A DNA stretch of 64,000 bases from Cellvibrio sp. KY-GH-1 (GTDB lineage Bacteria > Pseudomonadota > Gammaproteobacteria > Pseudomonadales > Cellvibrionaceae): the NCBI RefSeq assembly GCF_008806975.1, contig NZ_CP031728.1, positions 3,369,501 through 3,433,500 on the forward strand, in the 5' to 3' direction. Below are positions 1 through 8,603 of the stretch, one piece after another. Numbering within the stretch: position 1 is the first letter of the stretch; every line of letters begins with the position of its first letter. The translations under genes and the position numbers were made by a program. Under the pieces are notes generated by a model. It was not told where the DNA came from and did not search any database. It saw only the letters and a list, made by a program, of their open reading frames with translations.

Positions 1-993
1 GAAAAGGTGCCGGTGTTAATTGACCTGTTCCACGAAGCCAATGCGCCCTGGTACGACTGGGGGCCCTGTAAACACGGCGAAACCTGGGCGCGCTTTCGCA
101 GCGCATACAAATACGTAGTAGATCGTTTCCGCGCGGTAGGTGCCACCAACGTGAAATTCGGCACCTCGGTATGGCCGGATTCCGTGTGCTGGACAGACGC
201 AGGCCCCTGGGGTACAGGCGCCATTTTTGCGGACCTCTATGTGCCCGGCTACATGGACTGGGTGGGAGTTGATATTTACGGCGGCGAAGGCGAAGGTGGA
301 AAATTCACGACGCAACTGAATAAGTGGTACAGCCAGTTGGCCGCAACTGGTCGCCCGATTGTGGTTGGTGAAATGGCGGTTACTCCGGGCGCCCACAAAG
401 AACAATGGCTGAAGGATTTTGCCAGCGCGTTGACCAGCGGCGCCTACCCTATGTTGCGTGCCTTCAACTGGTTTGATATCGATAAGCCGGGTGAAGCTAA
501 CTGGCGTATTGACGCGGGCGGTACCGGTCCGCTATTCGATAGCTTAATGAAACACCCCAAGCTTATCGGCAGCTTCGGTACCTATGAACTGAAAAATAAA
601 GCCAGCGGCAAATGCCTGGACGTCACCGGCGCCAGTACCGCCAACGGGGCAAAAATGCAGGTATACACCTGTAACGGCACCGATGCCCAGACCTTCACTT
701 TATCCGACCTCACGGGTTACAAGATGGAACTTCGCGCACTCAACAGCGGCAAGTGTGTGGATGTAGCCGCAGCCGGCACGACAGACGGCACCCTTGTCCA
801 GCAATGGGACTGCAACGCCACCAATGCCCAGGTCTGGACCATGAAGGTCATCACCTGGAACCCGCTGGAAGTCGAATTGGTTGCCGCCCACTCCAACAAA
901 TGCCTGGACGTAGACATGGGCATCGGCCCCAAAATACACCAGTGGTGGTGTACCGGCGGCAACGCGCAGCGTTTCGTCATGACCAAACGTTAA
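1..993 (+). CDS. Secreted GH26-like glycosidase with C-terminal ricin-type (CBM13) domain, 5' end cut off
   Basis: The reading frame is open from the first base, so the N-terminus and any signal peptide lie outside the window. The catalytic part has the clan GH-A layout: FHEAN with the likely acid/base Glu at residue 12 of the visible part, a YMDWVGVDIYG strand, and VGEM with the likely nucleophile at residue 124. The HE-N-W--WG pattern and the spacing fit GH26 (mannanases and related enzymes) best; GH5-like families are the alternative. Residues about 195-330 form a beta-trefoil with three QxF/QxW repeats (QTF, QVW, QRF) and paired CLDV/CVDV motifs, a galactose/xylan-binding type of module. 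It presumably acts outside the cell on plant hemicellulose. A secreted protease gene follows after a terminator. Confidence 0.72.
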   Translation, partial: EKVPVLIDLFHEANAPWYDWGPCKHGETWARFRSAYKYVVDRFRAVGATNVKFGTSVWPDSVCWTDAGPWGTGAIFADLYVPGYMDWVGVDIYGGEGEGGKFTTQLNKWYSQLAATGRPIVVGEMAVTPGAHKEQWLKDFASALTSGAYPMLRAFNWFDIDKPGEANWRIDAGGTGPLFDSLMKHPKLIGSFGTYELKNKASGKCLDVTGASTANGAKMQVYTCNGTDAQTFTLSDLTGYKMELRALNSGKCVDVAAAGTTDGTLVQQWDCNATNAQVWTMKVITWNPLEVELVAAHSNKCLDVDMGIGPKIHQWWCTGGNAQRFVMTKR

Positions 994-1001
994 TTCCCAT
1001 C

Positions 1002-1042
1002 GCGAGGGCCCAATACTCTGCACGGAGTAGGCCCTCGCTTTT
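1002..1042 (+). terminator. Rho-independent terminator of the GH26-like gene
   Basis: A 9-bp perfect GC-rich stem (GCGAGGGCC / GGCCCTCGC) encloses a second short stem (TACTC / GAGTA) and is followed by TTTT. It starts 9 bp after the stop codon and separates the glycosidase from the protease gene. Confidence 0.75.
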
Positions 1043-1075
1043 CCCAAAAATAAAATCATTTGAAGGAATACCACT

Positions 1076-3019
1076 ATGTTGAAATCCATTTTTCGTTTGT
1101 CCGCATTGGGCATGATAATGCTCGGCGCCAATCTCCAGGCACAAACCGCCCACATTCAATCCCCCGCGGCTAGCGCTGAATACACCAAGTTCAAAACCCA
1201 AAATTACGGCGAGATACTGCTGGAAACGGGTACACGCTTGCGCTTTGAGGTAACACAGCGCGAAACGCGCGGTTCGGTAGAAATCGTTACAGCGCGATTA
1301 CTGGACCCCTACTCAGCCACCGATACTAATTACCGCAATTTAATCGTCACTCTGTCTCCTGAAAAGGGCGAATTAGTAGCCTTCGCTGAAACCACCGAAG
1401 GTCACTTCGATTTCAACCCGGAGGGCGATGCAACGCGGCTATGGCGCAAATCAACGCCGCCTGCAACACTGGATGAGATTCTCCATACCAAAACCAGCCG
1501 TAACCTCAAATCGGCAAAAGCCGGCACTACTGTCGCTCCGCTGGTGGTGGGCGAGCAGGATGGCTCAGGGCGTTACGTGGTCGATGTATTTATTGGTTTT
1601 TCTACTTCTGCGGCCAATTCCCAATATGTCCGCAACAATCTGGAGGCCACAGCTCAGTCCTACATTCAACAAGTTAACACGGCATTGAAAAACAGTAAGG
1701 TTGATAACGTGTATTTGCGCTTGGTAGGTACAGGGACATCGCCGAATAACCCCGGCGTAGTGACCTCCGTATTGAGCGATGTTAAAACCTGGTTCGCGGC
1801 TGATATCGAGCGCACCGCGCCGGATCTGGTGGGCATGGTACAAATGCCTACTGACGCACCCGGTAGCGCAGGTGGCTGGGCCGGCGTGGGCGGCGACACT
1901 CACGTAATAGGTGCCCCCTGGCCCTTTGCTTATCGCCACGAGGTTGGCCACAACGTCGGGGGTGTCCACTGCCCTGACGGCAGTGGCTACCACTTCGGGC
2001 ATACCCTTGGCGAGGGACGCGGCACGATCCAATGCGGTAACGATTTGGCCTACTACTCATCCCCCCTCATAAAAGATGAGCAAGGTAATGTGCTCGGCGA
2101 TGCGCAAAACAGTGATATGGCGCGTAAGTGGCGCGAGCGCGCGGCAGAGATGTCGGCTAACCGGATCCACAAGGTCCCCTTCCCCGATACACCGGCCTCC
2201 AGCATCACCCTGCAAGCGGAGGATTACACAGGCTACTACGACACCACAGCAGGCAACACCGGCGGCCGCTATCGCCAGGATAATGTTGATATTCAGGCAA
2301 CCACCGACACTGGCGGCGGCCATAACGTCGGCTGGATTGCCAGCGGGGAATGGCTCGCCTACAAAGTCAATATTCCATCCGCCGGGCGCTACCAGGTTTC
2401 CTACCGCGTCGCCAGTTTGAATACCCAGGGTCTGATCCAATTTGAAAAGCAGGGGGGAGTTCCGGTGTACGGCCAAATTCAGGTACCGGTTACGGGTGAC
2501 TGGCAAAAGTGGACCACGATTAGCCATGAAGTCGATCTGCAAGCTGGTGAGCAATATGTCGCCCTGGCGATCAAAAGCGGCAATTTCAACCTGAACTGGA
2601 TCAAGCTGGAAAAAGCAGCAACCAACCTCGGGACTTTCCGCCTGCAAAACGTCTGGCAAACCAGCCAGTTCATTAATATCGAAAACGGCGCCCCGGTCGC
2701 CTCCAACCTGTCTGCGGATGCTTTGAGTTCGCATTGGGTATTGGAGCCCGTCAGCGGCTCGGCGGTTGTTAGATTGGTAAATCGCTGGAAACCGGAACAG
2801 GTTCTGACCATTGCCAATGGCAATCTGGTTGCGGCTAGCGCCAGTAAAACGGACAACAACAGCCACTGGGAATTGGAAGGCGCGGGGAATGAGGAATATC
2901 GCTTGAAAAACCGCGCACAGCCAACCCAATATATCCACGTGGAATACGGCCGGTTACAGACAGGTACAATTCAACCGGGCTGGTGGAGTGCACGCTGGAA
3001 GTTCGTCCCCATTAATTAA
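1076..3019 (+). CDS. Secreted zinc metalloprotease (metzincin-like) with CBM6 and C-terminal trefoil-like domain
   Basis: The 647-residue protein starts with a Sec signal peptide (MLKSIFRLSALGMIM..., cleavage near AQA/AQT). The zinc motif HEVGHNVGGVH (His288, Glu289, His292, His298) is the extended HExxHxxGxxH signature of reprolysin/metzincin peptidases. Residues about 374-515 are a CBM6: an AEDY start, TTDTGGGHNVGWI, and a closing NFNLNWIKLE. The last 130 residues contain three repeats (FRLQNVW, VRLVNRW, YRLKNRA) with SxxWxxE endings, which looks like a beta-trefoil. The start is supported by GAAGGA 8 bp upstream. A protease tethered to polysaccharide would act on cell-wall protein or glycoprotein. 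Substrate is not predictable from the sequence. Confidence 0.85.
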   Translation: MLKSIFRLSALGMIMLGANLQAQTAHIQSPAASAEYTKFKTQNYGEILLETGTRLRFEVTQRETRGSVEIVTARLLDPYSATDTNYRNLIVTLSPEKGELVAFAETTEGHFDFNPEGDATRLWRKSTPPATLDEILHTKTSRNLKSAKAGTTVAPLVVGEQDGSGRYVVDVFIGFSTSAANSQYVRNNLEATAQSYIQQVNTALKNSKVDNVYLRLVGTGTSPNNPGVVTSVLSDVKTWFAADIERTAPDLVGMVQMPTDAPGSAGGWAGVGGDTHVIGAPWPFAYRHEVGHNVGGVHCPDGSGYHFGHTLGEGRGTIQCGNDLAYYSSPLIKDEQGNVLGDAQNSDMARKWRERAAEMSANRIHKVPFPDTPASSITLQAEDYTGYYDTTAGNTGGRYRQDNVDIQATTDTGGGHNVGWIASGEWLAYKVNIPSAGRYQVSYRVASLNTQGLIQFEKQGGVPVYGQIQVPVTGDWQKWTTISHEVDLQAGEQYVALAIKSGNFNLNWIKLEKAATNLGTFRLQNVWQTSQFINIENGAPVASNLSADALSSHWVLEPVSGSAVVRLVNRWKPEQVLTIANGNLVAASASKTDNNSHWELEGAGNEEYRLKNRAQPTQYIHVEYGRLQTGTIQPGWWSARWKFVPIN

Positions 3020-3041
3020 TACGACGGAGGGGCGCATGAAA

Positions 3042-3067
3042 CGCCTTGCGGATTACTCCGCAAGGCG
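3042..3067. terminator. Convergent terminator hairpin
   Basis: A perfect 11-bp inverted repeat (CGCCTTGCGGA, loop TTAC, TCCGCAAGGCG) lies between the plus-strand protease gene and the minus-strand gene whose stop codon it overlaps. T-runs on either side are short, so it may act as a weak bidirectional terminator or as a 3' protective stem. Confidence 0.6.
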
Positions 3068-3814
3068 TAGTTTGCTGATATCAGGGATAACCGGTTTGAC
3101 GCTTACTCTGAGCTGGCCGAGATCACTTCCCGCCGGCGCCAACCCAAAATCGCTATTGGCCACGGCGACAGGCACGACCACCGGCCGCTCCGCTGCACTT
3201 AACAAATCGCTGCCCGCATCTGCGATTCCCCAGTCTTCCAGTTCAATCTCTACCAGTGGCAATTCAAGCTTTTCATCGGCACCAATCAGATCCTCGCCGA
3301 TTGCTGCCAATCCCAGATCAGGGGCAATAACAACTGCCTCCCGCTCATGACGCACTTCCGCAGTATCCACCAGATTTCCCTCCGCCGGGCGCAAGCTCAG
3401 GCCACTGGTATCCACAGCAACCGCTGCAGGCTTCGCAGGGCGCTCACTGGCAGGCAGCAAATCCGCCCCTACCGGGGCCAAAGTCCAGGCCGCATAGGCC
3501 GGAGCCACTCGTGCGATGGGCGCCATGGGTTGGCTACGAACAGGCACAGCAGGTTTACTGGGCGAATTGGCCGGGCTTTTATGGCTCGAGCAGACCTCAA
3601 CCATCGCGCCCGCCTTCAACAGCACATCGCGGTACTTGTTCGCCGTAGCTTCATCCAAATTGCGTTTGAGCGGAACCGGACGACCGGTAAAGAGGGCGTC
3701 GATCTTGGCAGCATCGACCTTAAAGAGTTGTTGCAGCTTTACCTTCACCTCAGACAGTTGATGGCCAAAAACAATATCGCCGCGGAAGATAATATCGAAA
3801 TCAGAATTGCTCAT
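3053..3814 (-). CDS. Cytoplasmic protein with N-terminal FRGDIVFG-type domain and degenerate C-terminal repeats
   Basis: I chose the ATG at 3814 (MSNSDFDIIFRGDIVFG) over the longer frame because the 28 extra residues are low in conserved character; the protein is then 253 residues. The first 70 residues (FRGDIVFGHQL..., KLFKVDAAKIDALFTG, ...LLKAGAMVEV) resemble a small domain seen at the N-terminus of many gammaproteobacterial proteins of unknown function, in which an alpha/beta unit ends with a cysteine/valine strand. The remaining 180 residues are Ala/Pro-rich and carry at least four degenerate copies of a unit resembling LAPVGADLLPASERP (GADLLPASERP, GEDLIGADEK, GSDLLSAAERP, GSDLGQL). No signal peptide or membrane segment is visible. 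Function unknown. Confidence 0.7.
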   Translation of the reverse strand: MSNSDFDIIFRGDIVFGHQLSEVKVKLQQLFKVDAAKIDALFTGRPVPLKRNLDEATANKYRDVLLKAGAMVEVCSSHKSPANSPSKPAVPVRSQPMAPIARVAPAYAAWTLAPVGADLLPASERPAKPAAVAVDTSGLSLRPAEGNLVDTAEVRHEREAVVIAPDLGLAAIGEDLIGADEKLELPLVEIELEDWGIADAGSDLLSAAERPVVVPVAVANSDFGLAPAGSDLGQLRVSVKPVIPDISKLRLAE

Positions 3815-3881
3815 GACGTTAACCAAATCGGGCCAGATCCCTGACGAAAACAGTAATGAAAACTGTGATGTAGATCTGATA

Positions 3882-3920
3882 ATAGCACCGCTTGGCAAAA
3901 AGTCAGGTTTTCGGTGCTAT
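3882..3920. repeat. Inverted repeat upstream of two divergent genes
   Basis: ATAGCACCG and CGGTGCTAT form a perfect 9-bp inverted repeat separated by 21 bp, in the 214-bp gap between the minus-strand gene (start 3814) and the plus-strand gene (start 4029). It could be an operator or a leader stem. Confidence 0.4.
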
Positions 3921-4028
3921 AAGCCGATCAAACGCAATAAGCAGTGCTCAGGATGTAACCATTCAATCTTTGGGTTTTCTTCAAGCCACTTCCATACTTG
4001 AATGGCCTATTCCCGAAGGAGTGTGTTT

Positions 4029-4298
4029 ATGTTGCCGTTCATTGAAAAGAAGCTGCAAGACAATCGCCTGGTGGTTGACGGTGCCCTCAGTCAGCATGGC
4101 AATGCGCGCGTGAAGGTCGAGCAAGACATTGCTTTTCTTTCCGATCGAATCAGCGCCATGCAGTCGCACCCACGCCCTAACACCATGCTGATTGAGCACT
4201 ATCAATCCATGCTCAAGAGTCGCGAGTCGGTGTTGAAGTGGTTACTGGATGGCTGCGACGATGAAACCAGCAGCCTCCCAAGCAAGCGCACCGCCTGA
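4029..4298 (+). CDS. Small hypothetical protein (89 aa)
   Basis: The ATG at 4029 has a strong ribosome binding site (GAAGGAG, 7 bp upstream), which is absent from the upstream in-frame ATG at 4002. The product begins MLPFIEKKLQDN and is mainly alpha-helical and charged, with two helices either side of SHPRPNTMLIEHYQ; the C-terminus is polar. There is no signal peptide or membrane segment. I do not recognise the family. It converges on cysE with only 9 bp between stop codons. Confidence 0.65.
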   Translation: MLPFIEKKLQDNRLVVDGALSQHGNARVKVEQDIAFLSDRISAMQSHPRPNTMLIEHYQSMLKSRESVLKWLLDGCDDETSSLPSKRTA

Positions 4299-4307
4299 TT
4301 GCTGGAT

Positions 4308-5120
4308 TTAACAGTCATCACCTTCAATAAGGTGATGATCCATGTCCAGTGCCGGTGATTCCCCTTTGGGCCTGCCAACCAGTTTGGCGGGCACGCCGGC
4401 TACTGTTGTGTGCGGCGCCACCGGCTCCAGTACCACGCTGCCAGCACCAATTTTCGCCCCCTCGCCCACTTCAATATTGCCCAGGATTTTAGCGCCTACA
4501 CCAATCAAAACCCCACGGCGAATTTTGGGGTGACGATCCGTTTTCAGGCAGCCGCTCCCACCCAAGGTCACGCTGTGCAGCATGGATACGTCGTCATCTA
4601 TCACCGCCGTTTCACCAATCACTACACCGGTAGCGTGGTCAATCATAATTCCCTTGCCAATACGCGCCCTAGGGTGGATGTCCACGTCGAAAGCCTGAGA
4701 TATTTGATTCTGAAAATAAAGCGCCAACGCATTGCGCCCCTGTAGCCACAACCAGTGCGCAATGCGCCAGGATTGCAACGCGTGATAGCCCTTAAAAAAC
4801 AGGAACGGCATGAAAAAGAATTTACAGGCCGGGTCACGCTCGCGATGGGCGCGAATATCCGCGCGCATCGCAACCTCAATACCGGCGTCCGCTCTCATTG
4901 CTTCTTCAAACACTTCGCGCAACATCATCGCTGGCAGCGCCTGACTGTCCAGCTTGTTCGCGAGGTGAAACGAAATTGCGGACGCAAAAGATTGATGATT
5001 CAAAATACTGGCGTGATAAAAACTCGCCAGCACTGGCTCGGTAGCACTGGCCTGCTGAGCCTCATTGCGGATTTCCTGCCACACATCAAGATGGGCAAAA
5101 TTTTGTTGGGCGGTCTGCAT
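4308..5120 (-). CDS. cysE: Serine O-acetyltransferase
   Basis: CysE (EC 2.3.1.30) transfers acetyl from acetyl-CoA to L-serine, the first step of cysteine synthesis. The 270-residue protein has the helical N-terminal SATase domain (about 10-140) and then the left-handed beta-helix made of hexapeptide repeats, including the signature DIHPRARIGKGIMIDHATGVV (split here for length: DIHPRARIGKG, then IMIDHATGVV) and GVGAKILGNIEVGEGAKIGAGS, also typical. The active-site His is in the DHATG motif. A flexible tail follows VAGVPAKLVG. It lies 11 bp downstream of a HAD phosphatase gene on the same strand and is probably co-transcribed with it. Confidence 0.95.
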   Translation of the reverse strand: MQTAQQNFAHLDVWQEIRNEAQQASATEPVLASFYHASILNHQSFASAISFHLANKLDSQALPAMMLREVFEEAMRADAGIEVAMRADIRAHRERDPACKFFFMPFLFFKGYHALQSWRIAHWLWLQGRNALALYFQNQISQAFDVDIHPRARIGKGIMIDHATGVVIGETAVIDDDVSMLHSVTLGGSGCLKTDRHPKIRRGVLIGVGAKILGNIEVGEGAKIGAGSVVLEPVAPHTTVAGVPAKLVGRPKGESPALDMDHHLIEGDDC

Positions 5121-5131
5121 ATTTGATCAGG

Positions 5132-5833
5132 CTATTGCTTCAAAATTAACGGAATCAACTCGTCCATCGAAAAAAACACTTCAGCACCCAAGCGGCGCAT
5201 TTCAGCGAGCAAAATATTATCGCTGCCGTTGGCATTCGGTGGGCAATACCCCAGTGGGCGCATACCAGCGGCCAACGCTGCTTGAATTCCCGTGAGCGAA
5301 TCTTCTACTACTATGGACTGCGTCGGCGTTACATTCAATGTTTTTGCCGCGTGCAAAAATAAATCCGGGGCCGGTTTACCGCGAGTGACATCTTCAAAGC
5401 TAAACACACGCCCCTGTACATAAGGCATGATGCCGGTTTTGGCGAGCGTCATACGCATTTTTTCATGCTTGCCATTAGAGGCTACACAAAATGGAATTTG
5501 CTGATCACGCAAATAATCCAGCACCGGCATAATCCCCTTTATCGGCTCCAGTTGTTGCTCACATACCACCAGTGTTTGCAATTGCACCTGCCGCCAGAAA
5601 CTCGCCCCTTGCTGTGCTTTTTGTTCATCAGTCAAGGATTTCCAAGAATCTTGTTGCGATAATTCTTCGGTAATCATGCGAATACAATCGGCAACCGATT
5701 TACCGCGATAGGTTTCCAAAAAATACTCCGCACTTATCTCAATGCCTATTTCTTTTAGGCAATCACTGGTCACCTGCGCAGAGATAATTTCACTGTCAAC
5801 CAACACACCATCGCAATCAAAAATTACTAACAT
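5132..5833 (-). CDS. HAD-superfamily hydrolase (subfamily IA phosphatase / phosphoglucomutase-like)
   Basis: A 233-residue haloacid-dehalogenase-fold enzyme. Motif I is DCDGVLVDSE with the nucleophile Asp6 and the general acid Asp8; motif II is CVASNGK; motif III Lys lies in TRGKPAPDLFLHAA; motif IV is VVEDSLTGIQAA. The helical cap between residues 15 and 90 puts it in subfamily IA, near beta-phosphoglucomutase-like and 6-phosphogluconate phosphatase-like proteins. The substrate cannot be read from the sequence. It precedes cysE in the same transcription unit. Confidence 0.85.
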   Translation of the reverse strand: MLVIFDCDGVLVDSEIISAQVTSDCLKEIGIEISAEYFLETYRGKSVADCIRMITEELSQQDSWKSLTDEQKAQQGASFWRQVQLQTLVVCEQQLEPIKGIMPVLDYLRDQQIPFCVASNGKHEKMRMTLAKTGIMPYVQGRVFSFEDVTRGKPAPDLFLHAAKTLNVTPTQSIVVEDSLTGIQAALAAGMRPLGYCPPNANGSDNILLAEMRRLGAEVFFSMDELIPLILKQ

Positions 5834-5903
5834 GCCTACCTCAAAATTGCTACCGAGAAAAAGTTACTTCCAAAAAATTTTCTACCACTAAACATTTAGA
5901 AAA

Positions 5904-7304
5904 CTAGCTGCGCGCCGGATAAGAAACTTTCCGCAGCAACACAAAACCAACCAGCAAAAAAACAATTAAGGCAACCATACCGAGGCGCGCCGAATCTGTC
6001 AGTGTGGTTACCGTGGCAACCGTCATAGGTGCAAGAAATGAGGTGGCGCGTCCGGCGAGTGCATAGATACCGAAATATTTCCCCGCTTCTTCAACATCTA
6101 CGCTGCGCGCCATGTAAGAACGCGACGATGCCTGCACAGGACCGAAGGCCACACCGATCAACAAACCAAACACGATATAAGCCTTTTCAGCCGCCGTAGC
6201 GAACAGCCCACTACCATCCTGCGTTGATAGCTGAATCAAACCAAACAGCGTATAACCCGGGCCAGTAGAAATAATTCCAACAGTCGCCACAATCAAACAC
6301 ACCAAACTTAATTGCACTACTTTTTTGGACCCCCAACGCGCATCCAATTTGCCCGCATAAGCGCAACCACCAATCGCAACGACCAACAACAAAATGCCAT
6401 ACACCCCCATTTCAATAGTTTGCCAGGCAAACATGCCCGCAGCGAATGTTCCACCTAATGCGAGCAATCCATTCACTCCGTCTTGATAAATCATGCGCGC
6501 AATTAAAAAGCGCAACAAACTTTGACGCTCTTTTAGTTCGCGTAAGGTATTTTGTAATTCGCGCACGCTACTACTGATTGCTTGCAGAATCGGCGCCCCC
6601 TTGCTGGCGTCGGGCGTCAGCAAAAACATGGGCAAGATAAATATGGCATACCAAATCGCGGCGAATGGGCCGGTAATGCGCGCATCTTCCCCCTGACTCG
6701 CATCCAAACCAAACAGTGGTGCTATTCCCGCGAGGGTTTTTCCGGTCTGCGGATTACCAGCCAGCAACAACAGCACACTGAATAAAACAATCAAACCGCC
6801 CGCATACCCCAACCCCCATGCGAGATTGGAAACGCGACCAATATCCTGTGCAGGAATTAAACGCGGCATCATGGAATCGTTAAACACAATTGAGAATTCC
6901 GCCGCAACCATCGCCAGAATAATACACAGCATCGGCAGCCATAACGGTGAGCCTGGCGCTGCCTGCCACAGCAATAACAGGGCGCTTATTTTGAAAACTG
7001 CAAAAAACGCGATCCAGGGTTTTCGTCGTCCAGTTGCATCCGCAATTGCACCTAAAATCGGTGATAACAACGCAATTAAAATACCTCCCACAGTGATCGT
7101 ATAACCCCATGCAGCCTGCCCTGCAACCGCATCAGTCGCTAGCCGGGACACAAAATAAGGCCCGAAAATAAACGTGATAGTCACAGTAAAAAAAGGCTGC
7201 GCGGCCCAATCGAATAACATCCAGGCGCGAATGCCGGATTTCGATACGGAAGCAGGCGAACCTGAAGGGGAGTAGTCACTCAACGTAGTTAGTCTCGGAA
7301 TCAT
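5904..7304 (-). CDS. MFS transporter of the UMF1 (Atg22-like) family
   Basis: The 466-residue membrane protein has about 12 hydrophobic segments. The N-terminal WMLFDWAAQPFFTVTITFIF motif and the ADATGRRKPWI loop between TM2 and TM3 are typical of the UMF1/Atg22-type branch of the major facilitator superfamily, which in bacteria includes uncharacterised sugar or peptide permeases. Its ATG overlaps the stop codon of the upstream M15 peptidase gene by one base (TAATG), which indicates translational coupling. Pairing with a cell-wall peptidase suggests, but does not show, uptake of a peptidoglycan-derived compound. Confidence 0.85.
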   Translation of the reverse strand: MIPRLTTLSDYSPSGSPASVSKSGIRAWMLFDWAAQPFFTVTITFIFGPYFVSRLATDAVAGQAAWGYTITVGGILIALLSPILGAIADATGRRKPWIAFFAVFKISALLLLWQAAPGSPLWLPMLCIILAMVAAEFSIVFNDSMMPRLIPAQDIGRVSNLAWGLGYAGGLIVLFSVLLLLAGNPQTGKTLAGIAPLFGLDASQGEDARITGPFAAIWYAIFILPMFLLTPDASKGAPILQAISSSVRELQNTLRELKERQSLLRFLIARMIYQDGVNGLLALGGTFAAGMFAWQTIEMGVYGILLLVVAIGGCAYAGKLDARWGSKKVVQLSLVCLIVATVGIISTGPGYTLFGLIQLSTQDGSGLFATAAEKAYIVFGLLIGVAFGPVQASSRSYMARSVDVEEAGKYFGIYALAGRATSFLAPMTVATVTTLTDSARLGMVALIVFLLVGFVLLRKVSYPARS

Positions 7305-7984
7305 TAATTAACACAAATAAAGCGCTGGAAAATTTCGTCCAGATGCGCCAACACAGTTTCTTTTAGTTGCAGCGGCGCCAGCTCGAGCTGCTCACGCAAA
7401 ATGTCACAGGTAAATATCTGTGCATAATTTTTTGCCAAAGGCGCGTAACTTAAATGCCAGGGCTCAGGGGCAATGCCGCCACAATCCTGCGCGTAAGGGC
7501 GATAAAATGGCGTGCCCCGCTGCTGCAATTCAGTATCTAACCAGCGATGAAAATCCGCAAAAGGGCCACCCTCCTGCGTTTCCGCCAGAGTGAGCTGAAC
7601 CTGATAATCCGGATTAACATTCACCGCGCCATAGACATCCAAATCGGTTCCCCAATGATGGCGCGATGCTCCCGGCAAAGCAGACCAGCGCAAAATCGCG
7701 AAGACTTTATCGCGCTCGGTCAAGCAGTGAATATCCAATGGGGCCCCGCTGGAATCCAACACCGGGCGAAGACCCAACGCCTTATTGTTCCAGATCAGCA
7801 ACTGCCGCTCAAAGCTGCGAAAACTGCTGGCAATTCGCAAATCTAAACCAAAATTGGCCGCGCGCGCGCGCAAATCCAAAACTGCTGCTAGAGTTTCCGG
7901 GTGAAGACGGCAATTTAATTCCGGATCGTTGACTAACAGGTTTTCATCCAGCCCTAACAATTGACGTTTTGTCTGATCAATCAC
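7304..7984 (-). CDS. M15 family D-alanyl-D-alanine carboxypeptidase-like protein (VanY type)
   Basis: A 226-residue LD/DD-peptidase of family M15. Zinc and catalytic motifs are SRHHWGTDLD (His109, Asp116) and, near the C-terminus, EPWHLSY. The preceding IASSFRSFERQLLIW strand and helix are also typical. No signal peptide is seen, so the enzyme may be cytoplasmic and act on recycled muropeptides, or be exported by another route. It is followed by, and translationally coupled to, the UMF1-type MFS gene. Confidence 0.82.
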   Translation of the reverse strand: MIDQTKRQLLGLDENLLVNDPELNCRLHPETLAAVLDLRARAANFGLDLRIASSFRSFERQLLIWNNKALGLRPVLDSSGAPLDIHCLTERDKVFAILRWSALPGASRHHWGTDLDVYGAVNVNPDYQVQLTLAETQEGGPFADFHRWLDTELQQRGTPFYRPYAQDCGGIAPEPWHLSYAPLAKNYAQIFTCDILREQLELAPLQLKETVLAHLDEIFQRFICVN

Positions 7985-8194
7985 CTAAATTCTCCAGCAA
8001 ATAGATTCCATAAATAAAAAAAGCTGTACCGAAATGCGCCAAAATATAAAAAAAGCGGAAACTATTGATCCTAACTTTTAGCGGTTTCGATAGAAAGGTA
8101 TTGCACAAGACATGCAAGTATGTAAGATAAGCCCGCACTGTAAACGGAAATTTTAAACACAACATCCGATAATAATAAATGGAGATTGCATAGT

Positions 8195-8488
8195 ATGACC
8201 GCCTGTCATAGTGAGTTATTGCAATTAAAGAACCTTGGAATGGCATCGGTAAACATCCTGCGTGCAATAGGGATTAACACCCACGCCGACCTCAAACGAA
8301 TGGGCGCTGTCGAAGCTTATCGACGAATCAAAGCCCGCGACATCAACGTATCCAAAGTCATGCTCTACGCCTTGCAAGGGGCGCTGCTGGATGTGCATTG
8401 GAATGATCTTGCTCCAGATCTGAAAGCCCAGCTGGTACTTGAAGCTGAACTGCCAGACACGGGTGGATACAATCAGGCAACTGCCTGA
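8195..8488 (+). CDS. TfoX/Sxy C-terminal-domain protein
   Basis: The 97-residue product matches the C-terminal (TfoX_C) helical domain of competence regulators: LLQLKNLGMASVNILRAIGI and then DLKRMGAVEAYRRIKA, a helix-hairpin-helix-like fold. There is no N-terminal TfoX domain. The ATG at 8195 is placed 10 bp after GGAG; a TTG three codons earlier has almost no space for that site. Stand-alone proteins of this type are common in gammaproteobacteria and mostly uncharacterised. Confidence 0.8.
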   Translation: MTACHSELLQLKNLGMASVNILRAIGINTHADLKRMGAVEAYRRIKARDINVSKVMLYALQGALLDVHWNDLAPDLKAQLVLEAELPDTGGYNQATA

Positions 8489-8603
8489 TTCACCCCAAAA
8501 TGGCATCAGGTTCACAGGCCGAAACGGGAAATGCAAATTTTCCGGCGGCACAGGCTACACTAAAAAACGTGTTATCGACGCCATTTTAGTGACGAGAGGC
8601 CCT

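Noticed and set aside
2057..2938. Long minus-strand open frame opposite the metalloprotease CBM6 region
   Set aside because: It is antisense to a well-supported gene, has no ribosome binding site or recognisable domain, and its residues follow from the codon pattern of the other strand.
8439..8603. In-frame 55-codon N-terminal extension of the cNMP-binding-like gene
   Set aside because: It overlaps the end of the TfoX-like gene, has no ribosome binding site and no family similarity; ATG 8604 is preferred.
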